The position numbers and the translations under genes are program-made. Of a DNA stretch of 43,953 nt, positions 33,166 to 41,048 are shown one piece after another. The first letter of the stretch is position 1. Every line of letters begins with the position of its first letter. The DNA is from an uncultured Chitinophaga sp. (lineage in GTDB: Bacteria > Bacteroidota > Bacteroidia > Chitinophagales > Chitinophagaceae): contig NZ_CABHOU010000106.1 of assembly GCF_902168175.1 (NCBI RefSeq), forward strand, positions 1 through 43,953, in the 5' to 3' direction. The notes beneath the pieces were generated by a model. It saw only the letters and a list, made by a program, of their open reading frames with translations. It was not told where the DNA came from and ran no database searches.

Positions 33166-34227
33166 ATGGGGGATCGAGCCAACTACGTCATCAAGACCGG
33201 AAGAAAACTAGATATCTATTACAACAAATGGAGTGCTACCAGAATAGAGTCGGATCTTTATCTCGGGGAACATATTTTTTTAGATTTCGTACGCACCTGT
33301 GATGTTCACGAACATTTGCTAGATCCTATATTCCTGGAGGCTTTCGTCATTGCCGATATAGAAAAGAAAATATTAGGTTACTGGTCATGGCACATGGAGA
33401 TGGAGACCTCTGTTATGCGCTATTACCAATCTGCGCTGCAGGAGAAATGGCCTGACTGGCAAATAATCCATCTGGCCAATAACATGTATGACGCCGAGCC
33501 TTTACTGGAAATTGGCTGCGTGGCGCAGCAACAACCTGTCGAGCCGGACGTGCTGGATGTCAACATGATCACATACGATCCAATTGACGACGAGTGGGTG
33601 AATGGACTGTTTGTAATTAAAGACGAGGGGGAAATCCATGTAGTAGCGTCCCATAATGCCACTGTCGAATCTGTAATTTGTTATGGCCAAGCTGCCGTGT
33701 CAGTATTGAAGACCAGACCAGACATGTCACTACCCAAAGAAGGAGAAACGCCTTCTTCAGATCACCTACTGATCGATGTTGATAATAAAGTTTTGATTTT
33801 GAACGCCAGCCAATTTGGGCTACACGAATATGCAGCACGACAATGGCCTGATTATACATTCAAAATGGGAAAGATAGGATATCTGGCAATGTTAGAAACA
33901 GGCGGTATTAACACTGCAGGACTCGAAATGCCGCAGCAAAAAGTAATAGACATTTTTAACCATATCATCAAACCCAAAGAAGCAGACGAGCCTTCCGAAA
34001 TGTGGGATATCGGCCAACGGGCTACATATGGTCCGTTTTACGATGTGGAACCCGGCATTAAAACATTTCCACCTCAAAAGATCATGGGCAAACCAGCCGC
34101 TCTTTCGCCTGAAATATCCTTGGCAAAAACCGCTAAGCCGAAGCCGATATCTGGAAAGACATCACTTATTCAAAAATTAGGCAATGGTGGGAGCGCCTTA
34201 CCTGATTCTTTTAAGGCTTCGCAGTAA
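33166..34227 (+). CDS. Conserved hypothetical protein, island cassette A
   Basis: 353 residues from ATG 33166 (the frame is open from TTG 33145). The first 60 residues have the pattern Met-Gly-Asp-Arg-Ala-Asn-Tyr-Val-Ile, then Tyr-Tyr-Asn-Lys-Trp-Ser-Ala and Asp-Leu-Tyr-Leu-Gly-Glu, which I associate with a family of uncharacterised bacterial proteins. The middle is rich in Trp and acidic residues and the C-terminal 60 residues are Lys/Pro/Ser-rich and probably disordered. No catalytic motif is evident. It is the only gene between the tRNA and the first site of the island. Confidence 0.6.
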   Translation: MGDRANYVIKTGRKLDIYYNKWSATRIESDLYLGEHIFLDFVRTCDVHEHLLDPIFLEAFVIADIEKKILGYWSWHMEMETSVMRYYQSALQEKWPDWQIIHLANNMYDAEPLLEIGCVAQQQPVEPDVLDVNMITYDPIDDEWVNGLFVIKDEGEIHVVASHNATVESVICYGQAAVSVLKTRPDMSLPKEGETPSSDHLLIDVDNKVLILNASQFGLHEYAARQWPDYTFKMGKIGYLAMLETGGINTAGLEMPQQKVIDIFNHIIKPKEADEPSEMWDIGQRATYGPFYDVEPGIKTFPPQKIMGKPAALSPEISLAKTAKPKPISGKTSLIQKLGNGGSALPDSFKASQ

Positions 34228-34263
34228 GGCACAGTAATACTATTCGGACATGGAGATAACCCA

Positions 34264-34344
34264 CTGATTATCTGCATGAACTGGTTCGAAAATATTCCGC
34301 TACTGGGCACAAGAAAAGTGGAACCCGCTCTAAGAGCGGGTTTT
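34264..34344 (+). repeat. Island site 1: tRNA-3'-end-like repeat plus terminator
   Basis: CTGGTTCGA at 34281 and CTGGGCAC at 34303 have starts 22 bp apart. TGATTATC-like sequence lies about 17 bp before. The terminator stem AACCCGCTC/GAGCGGGTT (34322-34330 with 34334-34342) starts 12 bp after CTGGGCAC and is the same 9-bp stem as that of the tRNA terminator. Confidence 0.75.
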
Positions 34345-34399
34345 GTCGTTTTAGACGAATAAATCCATTTTACAGATCTTTCGTTATCAAGAAATTGAA

Positions 34400-34411
34400 G
34401 GTTCGATTCCG
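34400..34411 (+). repeat. Secondary T-loop-like word of site 1
   Basis: GGTTCGATTCCG about 56 bp after the site-1 terminator. Confidence 0.4.
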
Positions 34412-34811
34412 ACAATCTAAACCTAACCGAAAAGGTTGGGATTTTAGAGTCCATTCCTTCGGGCCATAGAACTATCTGCTCGATATTCATATAGCGTTTC
34501 GTGACCAGAGACCAAGGTTGCATCCGTGTTAAATTCTCGCTCCTTGCCCTCACTCTACTCATTTTAATGAATTTAGGGTGAATGACTGAGTCGGATTTTT
34601 ATGCACAATGGTTAGTAACTAAGCGTTTCTAAAAAATCAACTTTCTCTACCTTCACTGTCATTTGAAACTGTCCCCGGTACCTGAGAGCCCTAATAATCA
34701 TGAATTTATTAAGTATAGCAAGCGGCGCATACAACGCGTCTCTAATAGTGTTAGACACCCTTGCATCCTTTTGAAAGTAAACTCTTATGCTAGACTCAAA
34801 ATTATCAGGTT

Positions 34812-35489
34812 ATGAGAAAATTATCTGTTAAAAAGCTTGTAGATTTCAGACGAAAGTCAGCACGCGGTAAAAAGACATTCGTCGAGAATATTAAATCCAC
34901 GAAAATCGAAACCCCAACTGAGGGCGGGGGTGATTATTGGATTAGCAGTATAAGCGCTATCGCAAACTCGTTTAAAGAGGATGACCTTAGATTTATAGAT
35001 AGCAAGATTGAGGACCTTTACGGAAGAATAGGCGATACTAGTCGATCTATTACTAAAAACATGTACAGAAAAAATGTGACAATTCTCGAACAATACAAAA
35101 AGATTGACCAAAAAACACTGAGACCGGGAGTAAAACTGTCATTTCTTAAACAAACAGGCATCGATTCAGTTCTAGCAGTTAAGGGTATTGAAGTGCAGGT
35201 AAAACCCACTCATGTTTATACCTTCAAAACAAAAACAGAACAAAATGCTGGGGCAGTTTGGTTTCTCGCGAAAATTGGGGGCTACCGCATTGAAGAAGTT
35301 GGTATGTTTTGTGAGATGCTTCACAGATTTCTAATCCATAACTATTCAAAATCCTATAAAATAGATGCCCGGTACTGCATTGTTGTAGAAGCTTTAACAG
35401 GCAATTGGGTATCCTACGCTAATCTTATTGACGGTAGCGTACCAAGGGTGCTAAACTCAACATTGAGCGAAATCAGCAAGATGATGTAA
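34812..35489 (+). CDS. Hypothetical protein, first gene of cassette B
   Basis: 225 residues, basic N-terminus, no signal or membrane helix. It contains a Lys/Asp-rich helix around 50-75 and a probable alpha/beta domain in the second half: a strand with His-Val-Tyr-Thr-Phe, a Gly-Ala-Val-Trp-Phe-Leu-Ala-Lys segment, a helix with Glu-Glu-Val-Gly-Met-Phe-Cys-Glu-Met-Leu-His-Arg-Phe-Leu, and a strand with Tyr-Cys-Ile-Val-Val-Glu-Ala. I do not recognise the family. It is 70 bp upstream of, and in line with, the PD-(D/E)XK-like gene, so the two likely form one system. Confidence 0.7.
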   Translation: MRKLSVKKLVDFRRKSARGKKTFVENIKSTKIETPTEGGGDYWISSISAIANSFKEDDLRFIDSKIEDLYGRIGDTSRSITKNMYRKNVTILEQYKKIDQKTLRPGVKLSFLKQTGIDSVLAVKGIEVQVKPTHVYTFKTKTEQNAGAVWFLAKIGGYRIEEVGMFCEMLHRFLIHNYSKSYKIDARYCIVVEALTGNWVSYANLIDGSVPRVLNSTLSEISKMM

Positions 35490-35559
35490 AGCATGTGTCT
35501 AATTGATTCACAGTAGTACGACATCCGTTTCTTAACGACGATTCAATTCTTTACGCACT

Positions 35560-37272
35560 ATGTTACAACAACTAGCAGAGCTTTCGATAATTTATCCCGA
35601 GTGTAAGCCAGAAACGCTAGAGCACTATTTGACTGGCATTAGCCAAACTACCTTGATGCGTATAGTGACGCATCTGATCGGGAAAGATCTATTTCGTGAA
35701 ACAGAAAGCACCCACGACACCATTTCAAACTGGTTTCAAGTTGGCAATGAACAGTTTGCACAGGATTTGGTTGACCGTATTGCAAAATACGAGCTAGATA
35801 ATAATAGAAAATTAAAAATCGTGAATCCGATTAGCTGCTTGCAAATTTTGCAGAAAGGCTTGCAGTTAGCCGCAACGGAAAAGATAGATACAAAGTCTCA
35901 ATTAGATTCTGAACAGAATCTAATGATAGCTATGCTAATGTTGAACGGGAACCTGGATTACAATCAGACGAAGGATACTGTTAAGATCAAAGAACTGTTT
36001 CCTGGCGACACTTACCTATCAGCATTATTGCTAAATCATCAATTTCCAACTTTTGATTTGGTTAACTTTCATTTTGAAACCTACACCGCATGCCAAGTAA
36101 TCAAGTCGTTAATACTTTTCCGCTTCCTAGAAAGCACGGCCGAAGGTAAAGCGCTATTGCAAAGGTTTTGTGAACACTATTCTGTGGCAAACTGGAAAGA
36201 GTACTATGAAAGGTTTGTACCTGTAATAATGGCCTGGTCTGAGAGAAAAAATGCATCTTCGGTTGATATTATCTTAGAAAGAAATTCTGATTTAGATAGA
36301 AATGAATCGTTTCTTACCAAATTTGCTTTGACTGATTACAGTCAAGAAGTCGATCAAGATTATAAAGAATTAAGAGGAAAACCGCTAATCCCTCTGAGTG
36401 AAACTGAATATAGGATAATTCACCCTCTATTTATTTCCGATAAGCTTTATAAAGGGCTATACTTCTTATTTAATGAACTGAATAAAAAGGATGGAAAAAT
36501 CATATTCTCCGAATTTAGAAGTTGGTACACAACCAATTTTTCAGAGGCTGCTTGCTTTACGTGGCTACTTGAATATTCTTTCCCTGCAAGTAAGATTTTA
36601 AAGTTCGACAGAGATTTTGGTATAGACGGTGCCCCGGATGCATATTTAAGGTTGGGAAACGATATATTTCTATTTGAAAGCAAAGACGTTCTCCTGAATG
36701 CTAGTATAAAACAATCTTACGATTTCCAGAAGCTTATAAACGAATTGAAGGTAAAATTTTTAGTTAAGTCTTCTCGGGCAGTGGGGATAGGACAATTAAT
36801 CAATAATATCCGAAGAACTCTAACATTGGCGCATCCAGTAGACCAAGAGTATCACTCCAAAGAAGTTAAAATTTACCCGATTTTGGTTACCCATGACAGG
36901 ATGTTTGATACTCCCGGGCTAAACGAGGTGTTGAACTTTTACTATCTGAGAGAGCTATCAAAGCTAAAAGAAGAAGGGTTAGACACTGCGAATGTGGCAC
37001 CTTTAATTGTAATAAATGTAGATGCGTTAATTGAAATTGCTCCGCTATTGAGAGCTGGAAAGGTTACATTAAAGGAACTAATTACCGAATACTTCATGAA
37101 CTACAACATTCCACCATTATCGTACTTCCCAAATATAGCAGCGTATGAAAAGGCAATGATGGAATCAAAAATTTCATTCTTGGACTTCATTTATGGTTAT
37201 CTGAGTTGGAAACTGGGCGACAAATGGCGCTCAGAGGAGCTAATTCATCAATTACTGACGCAAGGAAATTGA
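35560..37272 (+). CDS. PD-(D/E)XK nuclease-like protein, second gene of cassette B
   Basis: 570 residues. The first 340 are predicted helical with Lys/Glu-rich repeats and no known signature. At 359-375 there is Pro-Asp-Ala-Tyr-Leu ... Phe-Leu-Phe-Glu-Ser-Lys: Asp360, then Glu373-x-Lys375, the spacing of the PD-(D/E)XK core, followed by Asp and a hydrophobic strand. This suggests a nuclease related to restriction endonucleases and other defence effectors. The C-terminal 190 residues form further alpha/beta elements. There is no helicase or methylase in the cassette. The nuclease call is by motif only. Confidence 0.6.
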   Translation: MLQQLAELSIIYPECKPETLEHYLTGISQTTLMRIVTHLIGKDLFRETESTHDTISNWFQVGNEQFAQDLVDRIAKYELDNNRKLKIVNPISCLQILQKGLQLAATEKIDTKSQLDSEQNLMIAMLMLNGNLDYNQTKDTVKIKELFPGDTYLSALLLNHQFPTFDLVNFHFETYTACQVIKSLILFRFLESTAEGKALLQRFCEHYSVANWKEYYERFVPVIMAWSERKNASSVDIILERNSDLDRNESFLTKFALTDYSQEVDQDYKELRGKPLIPLSETEYRIIHPLFISDKLYKGLYFLFNELNKKDGKIIFSEFRSWYTTNFSEAACFTWLLEYSFPASKILKFDRDFGIDGAPDAYLRLGNDIFLFESKDVLLNASIKQSYDFQKLINELKVKFLVKSSRAVGIGQLINNIRRTLTLAHPVDQEYHSKEVKIYPILVTHDRMFDTPGLNEVLNFYYLRELSKLKEEGLDTANVAPLIVINVDALIEIAPLLRAGKVTLKELITEYFMNYNIPPLSYFPNIAAYEKAMMESKISFLDFIYGYLSWKLGDKWRSEELIHQLLTQGN

Positions 37273-37315
37273 GGGTCTGAATAATCGGCTGTCCTGTCGC
37301 ATTTCGGACAAATTT

Positions 37316-37362
37316 TTGATTATAGGCATGAATTGGTTCGAAAACATTCCGCTAGTGAGCAC
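37316..37362 (+). repeat. Island site 2: tRNA-3'-end-like repeat (degenerate)
   Basis: TTGGTTCGA at 37333 and a GTGAGCAC version of CTGGGCAC at 37355 are 22 bp apart, preceded by TTGATTATA-like sequence. This copy has diverged at both words. Confidence 0.6.
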
Positions 37363-37382
37363 TGATATTACCAATTCCTTAG

Positions 37383-37411
37383 AAGGCTTGCATTTATGTA
37401 AGCCTTTTTTC
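37383..37411 (+). terminator. Terminator of island site 2
   Basis: A 10-bp stem (37383-37392 with 37397-37406, one G-T pair) and T run, about 20 bp after the site. The stem differs from the tRNA terminator. Confidence 0.75.
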
Positions 37412-37505
37412 GTTTGCACAAAAGCAGATAGCTAAAGAAGATATCCTGTCACCGTTTCAATTCTGCGGTATATTAATTTTAGTTCCCTAAACCCGTGAGC
37501 TGTAC

Positions 37506-37916
37506 TTAAATTGCATTTAAGGGTGGCACCTCGCCGTAAATTGTCAAATATTCTCGCAACAGGCGTTTTTCAACTTTTTCCGGTGTATCTGTTTCAATAA
37601 GTTCGGTATACAATATATCATAAGGGAAGAGCTTCGCAATACTAGGGTTGGATTTATATCTCCTTCCGCATATGTGTCCAGTACCATTATAATTAGGAGA
37701 AATTGACTTTTTAAGGTTAACCACCCGATCAATAAATGAAGTTGCTTTTCCAATATAAAGTATCCCTTCGTTATCTGTTCCTAGGAACCGATTAATAGGA
37801 ACACGCCTTCCGTCTCGGACCGCGATAATTTTATAAACGCCGCCCTTTTGCACGTAACGAGCGGAAATTAAATCATAAAAATCACCATCATTAAATGATA
37901 TCAAGTTTTCAGTCAT
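37506..37916 (-). CDS. GIY-YIG nuclease family protein, cassette C
   Basis: 136 residues. The GIY-YIG core is visible as Gly-Gly-Val-Tyr-Lys-Ile ... Leu-Tyr-Ile-Gly-Lys-Ala (a Val in place of the first Ile), followed by Arg in Phe-Ile-Asp-Arg-Val and a likely catalytic Glu in the C-terminal helix Glu-Lys-Arg-Leu-Leu-Arg-Glu-Tyr. It ends with Tyr-Gly-Glu-Val-Pro-Pro-Leu-Asn, common in stand-alone members. It is downstream in the same direction as the DUF262 and HEPN genes, with a 265-bp gap that is AT-rich, so co-transcription is uncertain. Confidence 0.85.
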   Translation of the reverse strand: MTENLISFNDGDFYDLISARYVQKGGVYKIIAVRDGRRVPINRFLGTDNEGILYIGKATSFIDRVVNLKKSISPNYNGTGHICGRRYKSNPSIAKLFPYDILYTELIETDTPEKVEKRLLREYLTIYGEVPPLNAI

Positions 37917-38181
37917 AAGAATTGCGCATTTGCGTTTCGAACTTGTGGTTTAGGTAATACCTATTTTATAAAACAATTTACTAGCTTTCAATTTACTCCA
38001 GCCATCTTTTACGCAAATACTCGTCATTGTTAATATAGGCTTCTTTTATCTTCACCTTCATGACGTGTATCTTCAGATAATTGTCTTATCACTTTTACTT
38101 GTTTCGTAGGTGTGGTTAACATACCAGAATAGAGGGTCAACGTGGCCAGGATATACATTTAATACTTTATACATTACACAA

Positions 38182-38811
38182 TTACCCATTGGTTATCAGT
38201 TCCGCAGATGTATCAAGAAGGGTGATGTAATTCGAAAAAAGGGATACTGGTATGGGAGGGACAGGGTCGGCCCATAGTAGTAACATTGCAGCTTTTATTC
38301 CCACTTGTGGACTTCCCATGATATTGGATGCTAAAACATCCAATTTGCCACCTGTTGCTGCAGTCATATGTGCTGCAGCATTTCTTATAGTTTTTAAGGC
38401 AAGGAAATCGGTATGAATTGAGCTTATCACAGTGTTTATAATGTTAACGTTTCCAAAGTAAATGATTGATAGTTTTCTTATCGTGTCTGGAGTTGACCAA
38501 TCAACAAATTGTTTTCCACTTAGTCCAATTAAAAAACTTTTGGCATGATTTATATCAATAGGTGTTGCATATCTATTTACAATTGGTGTAAAGACAGGTT
38601 GTTCGCCCATCATATATTTAACGAAAATATTTTCCAGAAAAGTTTCCCAAGCAATAAAGATTCTTAGAAAAGCAGATTCTACTACGAAATTTCTTAGTAG
38701 TACAGGGAATTTATAATTACCAGAAGCATATCTCTGTAAAATGGTGGTCGTAAAATTGTTTGCTTCAGCAACTGAAGTTCTAAATTGAATTAGAGAATCT
38801 ATGGCTGGCAT
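38182..38811 (-). CDS. HEPN-type protein, cassette C
   Basis: 209 residues, mainly helical. The segment Ile-Arg-Asn-Ala-Ala-Ala-His fits the R-x4-H motif of HEPN ribonucleases of the MAE_28990/RiboL-PSP type, placed in the middle of the protein as in the family, after a helix with Ala-Trp-Glu-Thr-Phe-Leu-Glu. It starts inside the last base of the DUF262 stop (TAATG), so it is coupled to it. RNase activity, perhaps kept in check by the partner, is inferred. Confidence 0.75.
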   Translation of the reverse strand: MPAIDSLIQFRTSVAEANNFTTTILQRYASGNYKFPVLLRNFVVESAFLRIFIAWETFLENIFVKYMMGEQPVFTPIVNRYATPIDINHAKSFLIGLSGKQFVDWSTPDTIRKLSIIYFGNVNIINTVISSIHTDFLALKTIRNAAAHMTAATGGKLDVLASNIMGSPQVGIKAAMLLLWADPVPPIPVSLFSNYITLLDTSAELITNG

Positions 38812-39965
38812 TACTGCAGAATTAAATCGATTAGGTATTCGGTTCTTCTTTTCCTAACAGATCTGTCCGTAGTCGCCCTTTGGCTGTCTTCTAAAAACTG
38901 AAGTTGTTCTGCATTTAATCCAAATTTATTATCTGATGCGAATATTGAATTAACGGAATCTAACCGACTTGCAACTCTTGCAAAGTCATTTGCTGTAATG
39001 TCTAATCTTGGTTTATCTAACTCTTGCAGGCCAAACCTCAGATGGAATAAAGTCGTAAACAAAGTATAGAATATATGTATCCTTTTAAACTCTGTATCTT
39101 TTAACCCGTCAGGAAAAATGTTTTGAATATCTGAGATCACCTGAGCAAAGTTTGATGCTAATAAACCAGGATCGGCAGTAAAGTTGCTTTCGTAGGATGT
39201 GTAAAACTTTGACACATCTTTTTTGCTTTTTATCCCTTCAATCATCGCTATCAATAAGTCTGCAGTCATCGTAACATCTGCCATTCTTAAAATTTCTGCA
39301 TCCTTTAGTACTTTATTATTAGTCCAGAAGCTATTAAAAGAATGAGCAACTTCATCCGCCAGCGTCTTAAAAGGCCCAAAATGATTAGCATTCAGCTTTT
39401 CCTGCTCATTTAGGGTTACTGAGTAAGAATTTAATCTGCTGAAGATATCAAGAACTTCACTATCTGGAAGGTTAACAAGTAAGTCTGTAGAAATTTCAAA
39501 TTTCAAAATATTCTCTTGGATAAAGTCGTCTATTTCTGAAAGCTCAGAAAAAAATCTACCTCCATATGTAGGATTATGTTTGGGGTTTATAACGAATCCG
39601 TCTTTTACAAAAGATAGAATTGTTCTCAGCCGTTGCTGCCCATCAACCACATCTCTAATTGACTGCTTTGTCTGTACGTTTATCTTTTGTCGTAGGAAAA
39701 CCTTTGGAATGGGCTTTCCTCGAACTATGGTATCCATCAGAAAGGATCGAGCTGTCGGCGTCCAAACATTACGCCTTTGAAACTTAGGATTCAAGATCAG
39801 TTGACCTTTCTCATCCCACTCTAAAAAATCGCTTATACTATAAACCCGACTTTCGAAATTCGTCATATCTGCAGAATTAGGTTTAAATATAGATAATATT
39901 GGTGGATAACCCTCGGGGCTTTTTACAACAAACAAACATATTTTGTTAAGACTTGATTCCACCAT
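38811..39965 (-). CDS. DUF262 family protein, cassette C
   Basis: 384 residues. The DUF262 domain (ParB-like NTPase/nuclease fold) is marked by Asn-Pro-Lys-Phe-Gln-Arg-Arg-Asn-Val-Trp, Leu-Met-Asp-Thr-Ile-Val-Arg-Gly-Lys-Pro-Ile-Pro-Lys, and the active-site Val-Asp-Gly-Gln-Gln-Arg-Leu-Arg-Thr. It is shorter than GmrSD proteins and lacks their DUF1524 nuclease part. It precedes the HEPN gene with a one-base overlap. The ATG at 39866 is a possible alternative start, since the first 33 residues are weakly like the family. Confidence 0.9.
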   Translation of the reverse strand: MVESSLNKICLFVVKSPEGYPPILSIFKPNSADMTNFESRVYSISDFLEWDEKGQLILNPKFQRRNVWTPTARSFLMDTIVRGKPIPKVFLRQKINVQTKQSIRDVVDGQQRLRTILSFVKDGFVINPKHNPTYGGRFFSELSEIDDFIQENILKFEISTDLLVNLPDSEVLDIFSRLNSYSVTLNEQEKLNANHFGPFKTLADEVAHSFNSFWTNNKVLKDAEILRMADVTMTADLLIAMIEGIKSKKDVSKFYTSYESNFTADPGLLASNFAQVISDIQNIFPDGLKDTEFKRIHIFYTLFTTLFHLRFGLQELDKPRLDITANDFARVASRLDSVNSIFASDNKFGLNAEQLQFLEDSQRATTDRSVRKRRTEYLIDLILQ

Positions 39966-40003
39966 CTATTCACTAAAAAATCGCTCAGACTTAACATAAC
40001 TGA

Positions 40004-40085
40004 CTGATTATCTTAATAAACTGGTTCGAAAACATTCCGCTACTGGGCACTTAGAAGTGAAACCCGCTCGTAGAGCGGGTTTTCT
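40004..40085 (+). repeat. Island site 3: tRNA-3'-end-like repeat plus terminator
   Basis: CTGGTTCGA at 40021 and CTGGGCAC at 40043 are 22 bp apart, after TGATTATC-like sequence. The terminator stem AACCCGCTC/GAGCGGGTT (40061-40069 with 40073-40081) starts 11 bp after and has the same stem as the tRNA terminator, with T run. Confidence 0.8.
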
Positions 40086-40138
40086 ATTTTAGGTGGAACG
40101 CATCAATTCTTCAACGCCCTTTATACTCAGTCATAGCA

Positions 40139-40150
40139 GGTTCGATTTCG
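40139..40150 (+). repeat. Secondary T-loop-like word of site 3
   Basis: GGTTCGATTTCG about 55 bp after the terminator of site 3. Confidence 0.35.
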
Positions 40151-40198
40151 CTATTGTATCAGGCTAAAATATCGTAAGCTACGCGACAATCTTAGAAT

Positions 40199-40238
40199 AG
40201 AATGGGGAGAAAGGATTGCTTACCTTTTCTCCCCATTT
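40199..40238 (-). terminator. Inverted repeat near the ferredoxin gene end (possible terminator)
   Basis: A stem of about 13 bp with an 8-base loop lies downstream of the ferredoxin gene stop on the minus strand. The stem is long, but a clear T run is missing. Confidence 0.45.
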
Positions 40239-40301
40239 AGCGTAGTAAGAGCGCTACGACATAGCGCTGATAACTAGTCGGCAGTTCGTTATGATTCCTG
40301 T

Positions 40302-40649
40302 TTAAAGATGAAGTTTATCTTTCTTCGCCAGCAGTTCTTCTGTCAACTCTTCATACATTTCGTCTGGCACACAACAGTCCACAGGACACGCGACTGCACA
40401 TTGAGGGTCCTCGTGAAATCCTTGACACTCTGTACATTTATCGGCAACAATATAATACAGATCAGGAGCCAGGGGAGCGTTGCGTTGGCTGGCATCAATA
40501 ACAGATTCGTCCATCAATACAAAATTACCTTTAGCTGTTGTTCCATCAGAAATTGCCCATTCTACGCCGCCCTCATAGATTGCGTTATTCGGGCATTCTG
40601 ATTCGCAAGCTCCACAGAAAATACATTCATCCGTAATTTTTAAAGCCAT
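40302..40649 (-). CDS. 2[4Fe-4S] ferredoxin, island cassette D
   Basis: 115 residues. The first cluster motif is Cys-Ile-Phe-Cys-Gly-Ala-Cys-Glu-Ser-Glu-Cys-Pro at residues 9-20; the second is Cys-Thr-Glu-Cys ... Cys-Ala-Val-Ala-Cys-Pro-Val-Asp with a longer loop (Gly-Phe-His-Glu-Asp-Pro-Gln) between, as in ferredoxins of this extended Bacteroidota type. It carries electrons in redox reactions. A ferredoxin is not a usual island cargo and its GC content appears closer to that of core genes, so it may have been an original neighbour of the tRNA split by later insertions. Confidence 0.92.
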   Translation of the reverse strand: MALKITDECIFCGACESECPNNAIYEGGVEWAISDGTTAKGNFVLMDESVIDASQRNAPLAPDLYYIVADKCTECQGFHEDPQCAVACPVDCCVPDEMYEELTEELLAKKDKLHL

Positions 40650-40858
40650 AATTAATTTGATTTAGGAAGCTGTCTATGCTTCATTAAATAATAACAAGAA
40701 GGCAAATTACCCAAAAAAACCTTGGAAAACAGTTGCTATTTAGCTATCGGCAAACGATTACCAGTTAATCTCTTATCGTATGTATTCAATAGAGAAAGCA
40801 CAACCTCACATTCGCATGCCCTCAATCATATTCAAAGACCTTTTATTGCGATAAGTTA

Positions 40859-40905
40859 TTGATAATCTGAATAAACTGGTTCGATTTTGATCCGCTACTG
40901 GGCAC
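40859..40905 (+). repeat. Island site 4: tRNA-3'-end-like repeat
   Basis: CTGGTTCGA at 40876 and CTGGGCAC at 40898 are 22 bp apart; TTGATAATC precedes by about 17 bp. Confidence 0.8.
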
Positions 40906-40909
40906 TTAA

Positions 40910-40947
40910 TAGCTCTGTAAGTCATTGATTTACAGAGCTATTTTTTT
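40910..40947 (+). terminator. Terminator of island site 4
   Basis: An 11-bp stem (40910-40920 with 40930-40940) and eight T start 5 bp after CTGGGCAC. The stem sequence is new relative to sites 1 and 3. Confidence 0.85.
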
Positions 40948-41048
40948 ATTCCCTGAATGTCATAAAATCACGCTTTTTAGCCCTTTCTCCCACTATTTAC
41001 GACACTCAAATGACACTCACTTTTGCAGGAACCCAACCGGCCGTTTTG

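Larger units (their letters stand above)
34228..34811. other. Intergenic stretch holding island site 1
   Basis: 584 bp with the site at 34264-34344, the secondary T-loop-like word at 34400-34411 and further AT-rich sequence without a credible gene. A frame on the minus strand crosses the site but has no family-like content. Confidence 0.5.
37273..37505. other. Intergenic stretch with island site 2
   Basis: 233 bp with the site at 37316-37362 and a terminator at 37383-37411. No other element is seen. Confidence 0.5.
39966..40301. other. Intergenic stretch with island site 3
   Basis: 336 bp between the DUF262 start and the ferredoxin end. It has the site at 40004-40085, the secondary word at 40139-40150, and an inverted repeat at 40199-40238 with a stem of about 13 bp. 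Confidence 0.5.
40650..41048. other. Intergenic stretch with island site 4
   Basis: 399 bp between the ferredoxin and S41 peptidase genes. It has the site at 40859-40905 and the terminator at 40910-40947. Otherwise AT-rich without a gene; a short direct repeat GACACTCA occurs near 41002-41019. Confidence 0.5.

Noticed and set aside
34170..34562. 130-residue minus-strand frame across island site 1
   Set aside because: It reads through the repeat and terminator and overlaps the end of the upstream gene; no domain pattern.
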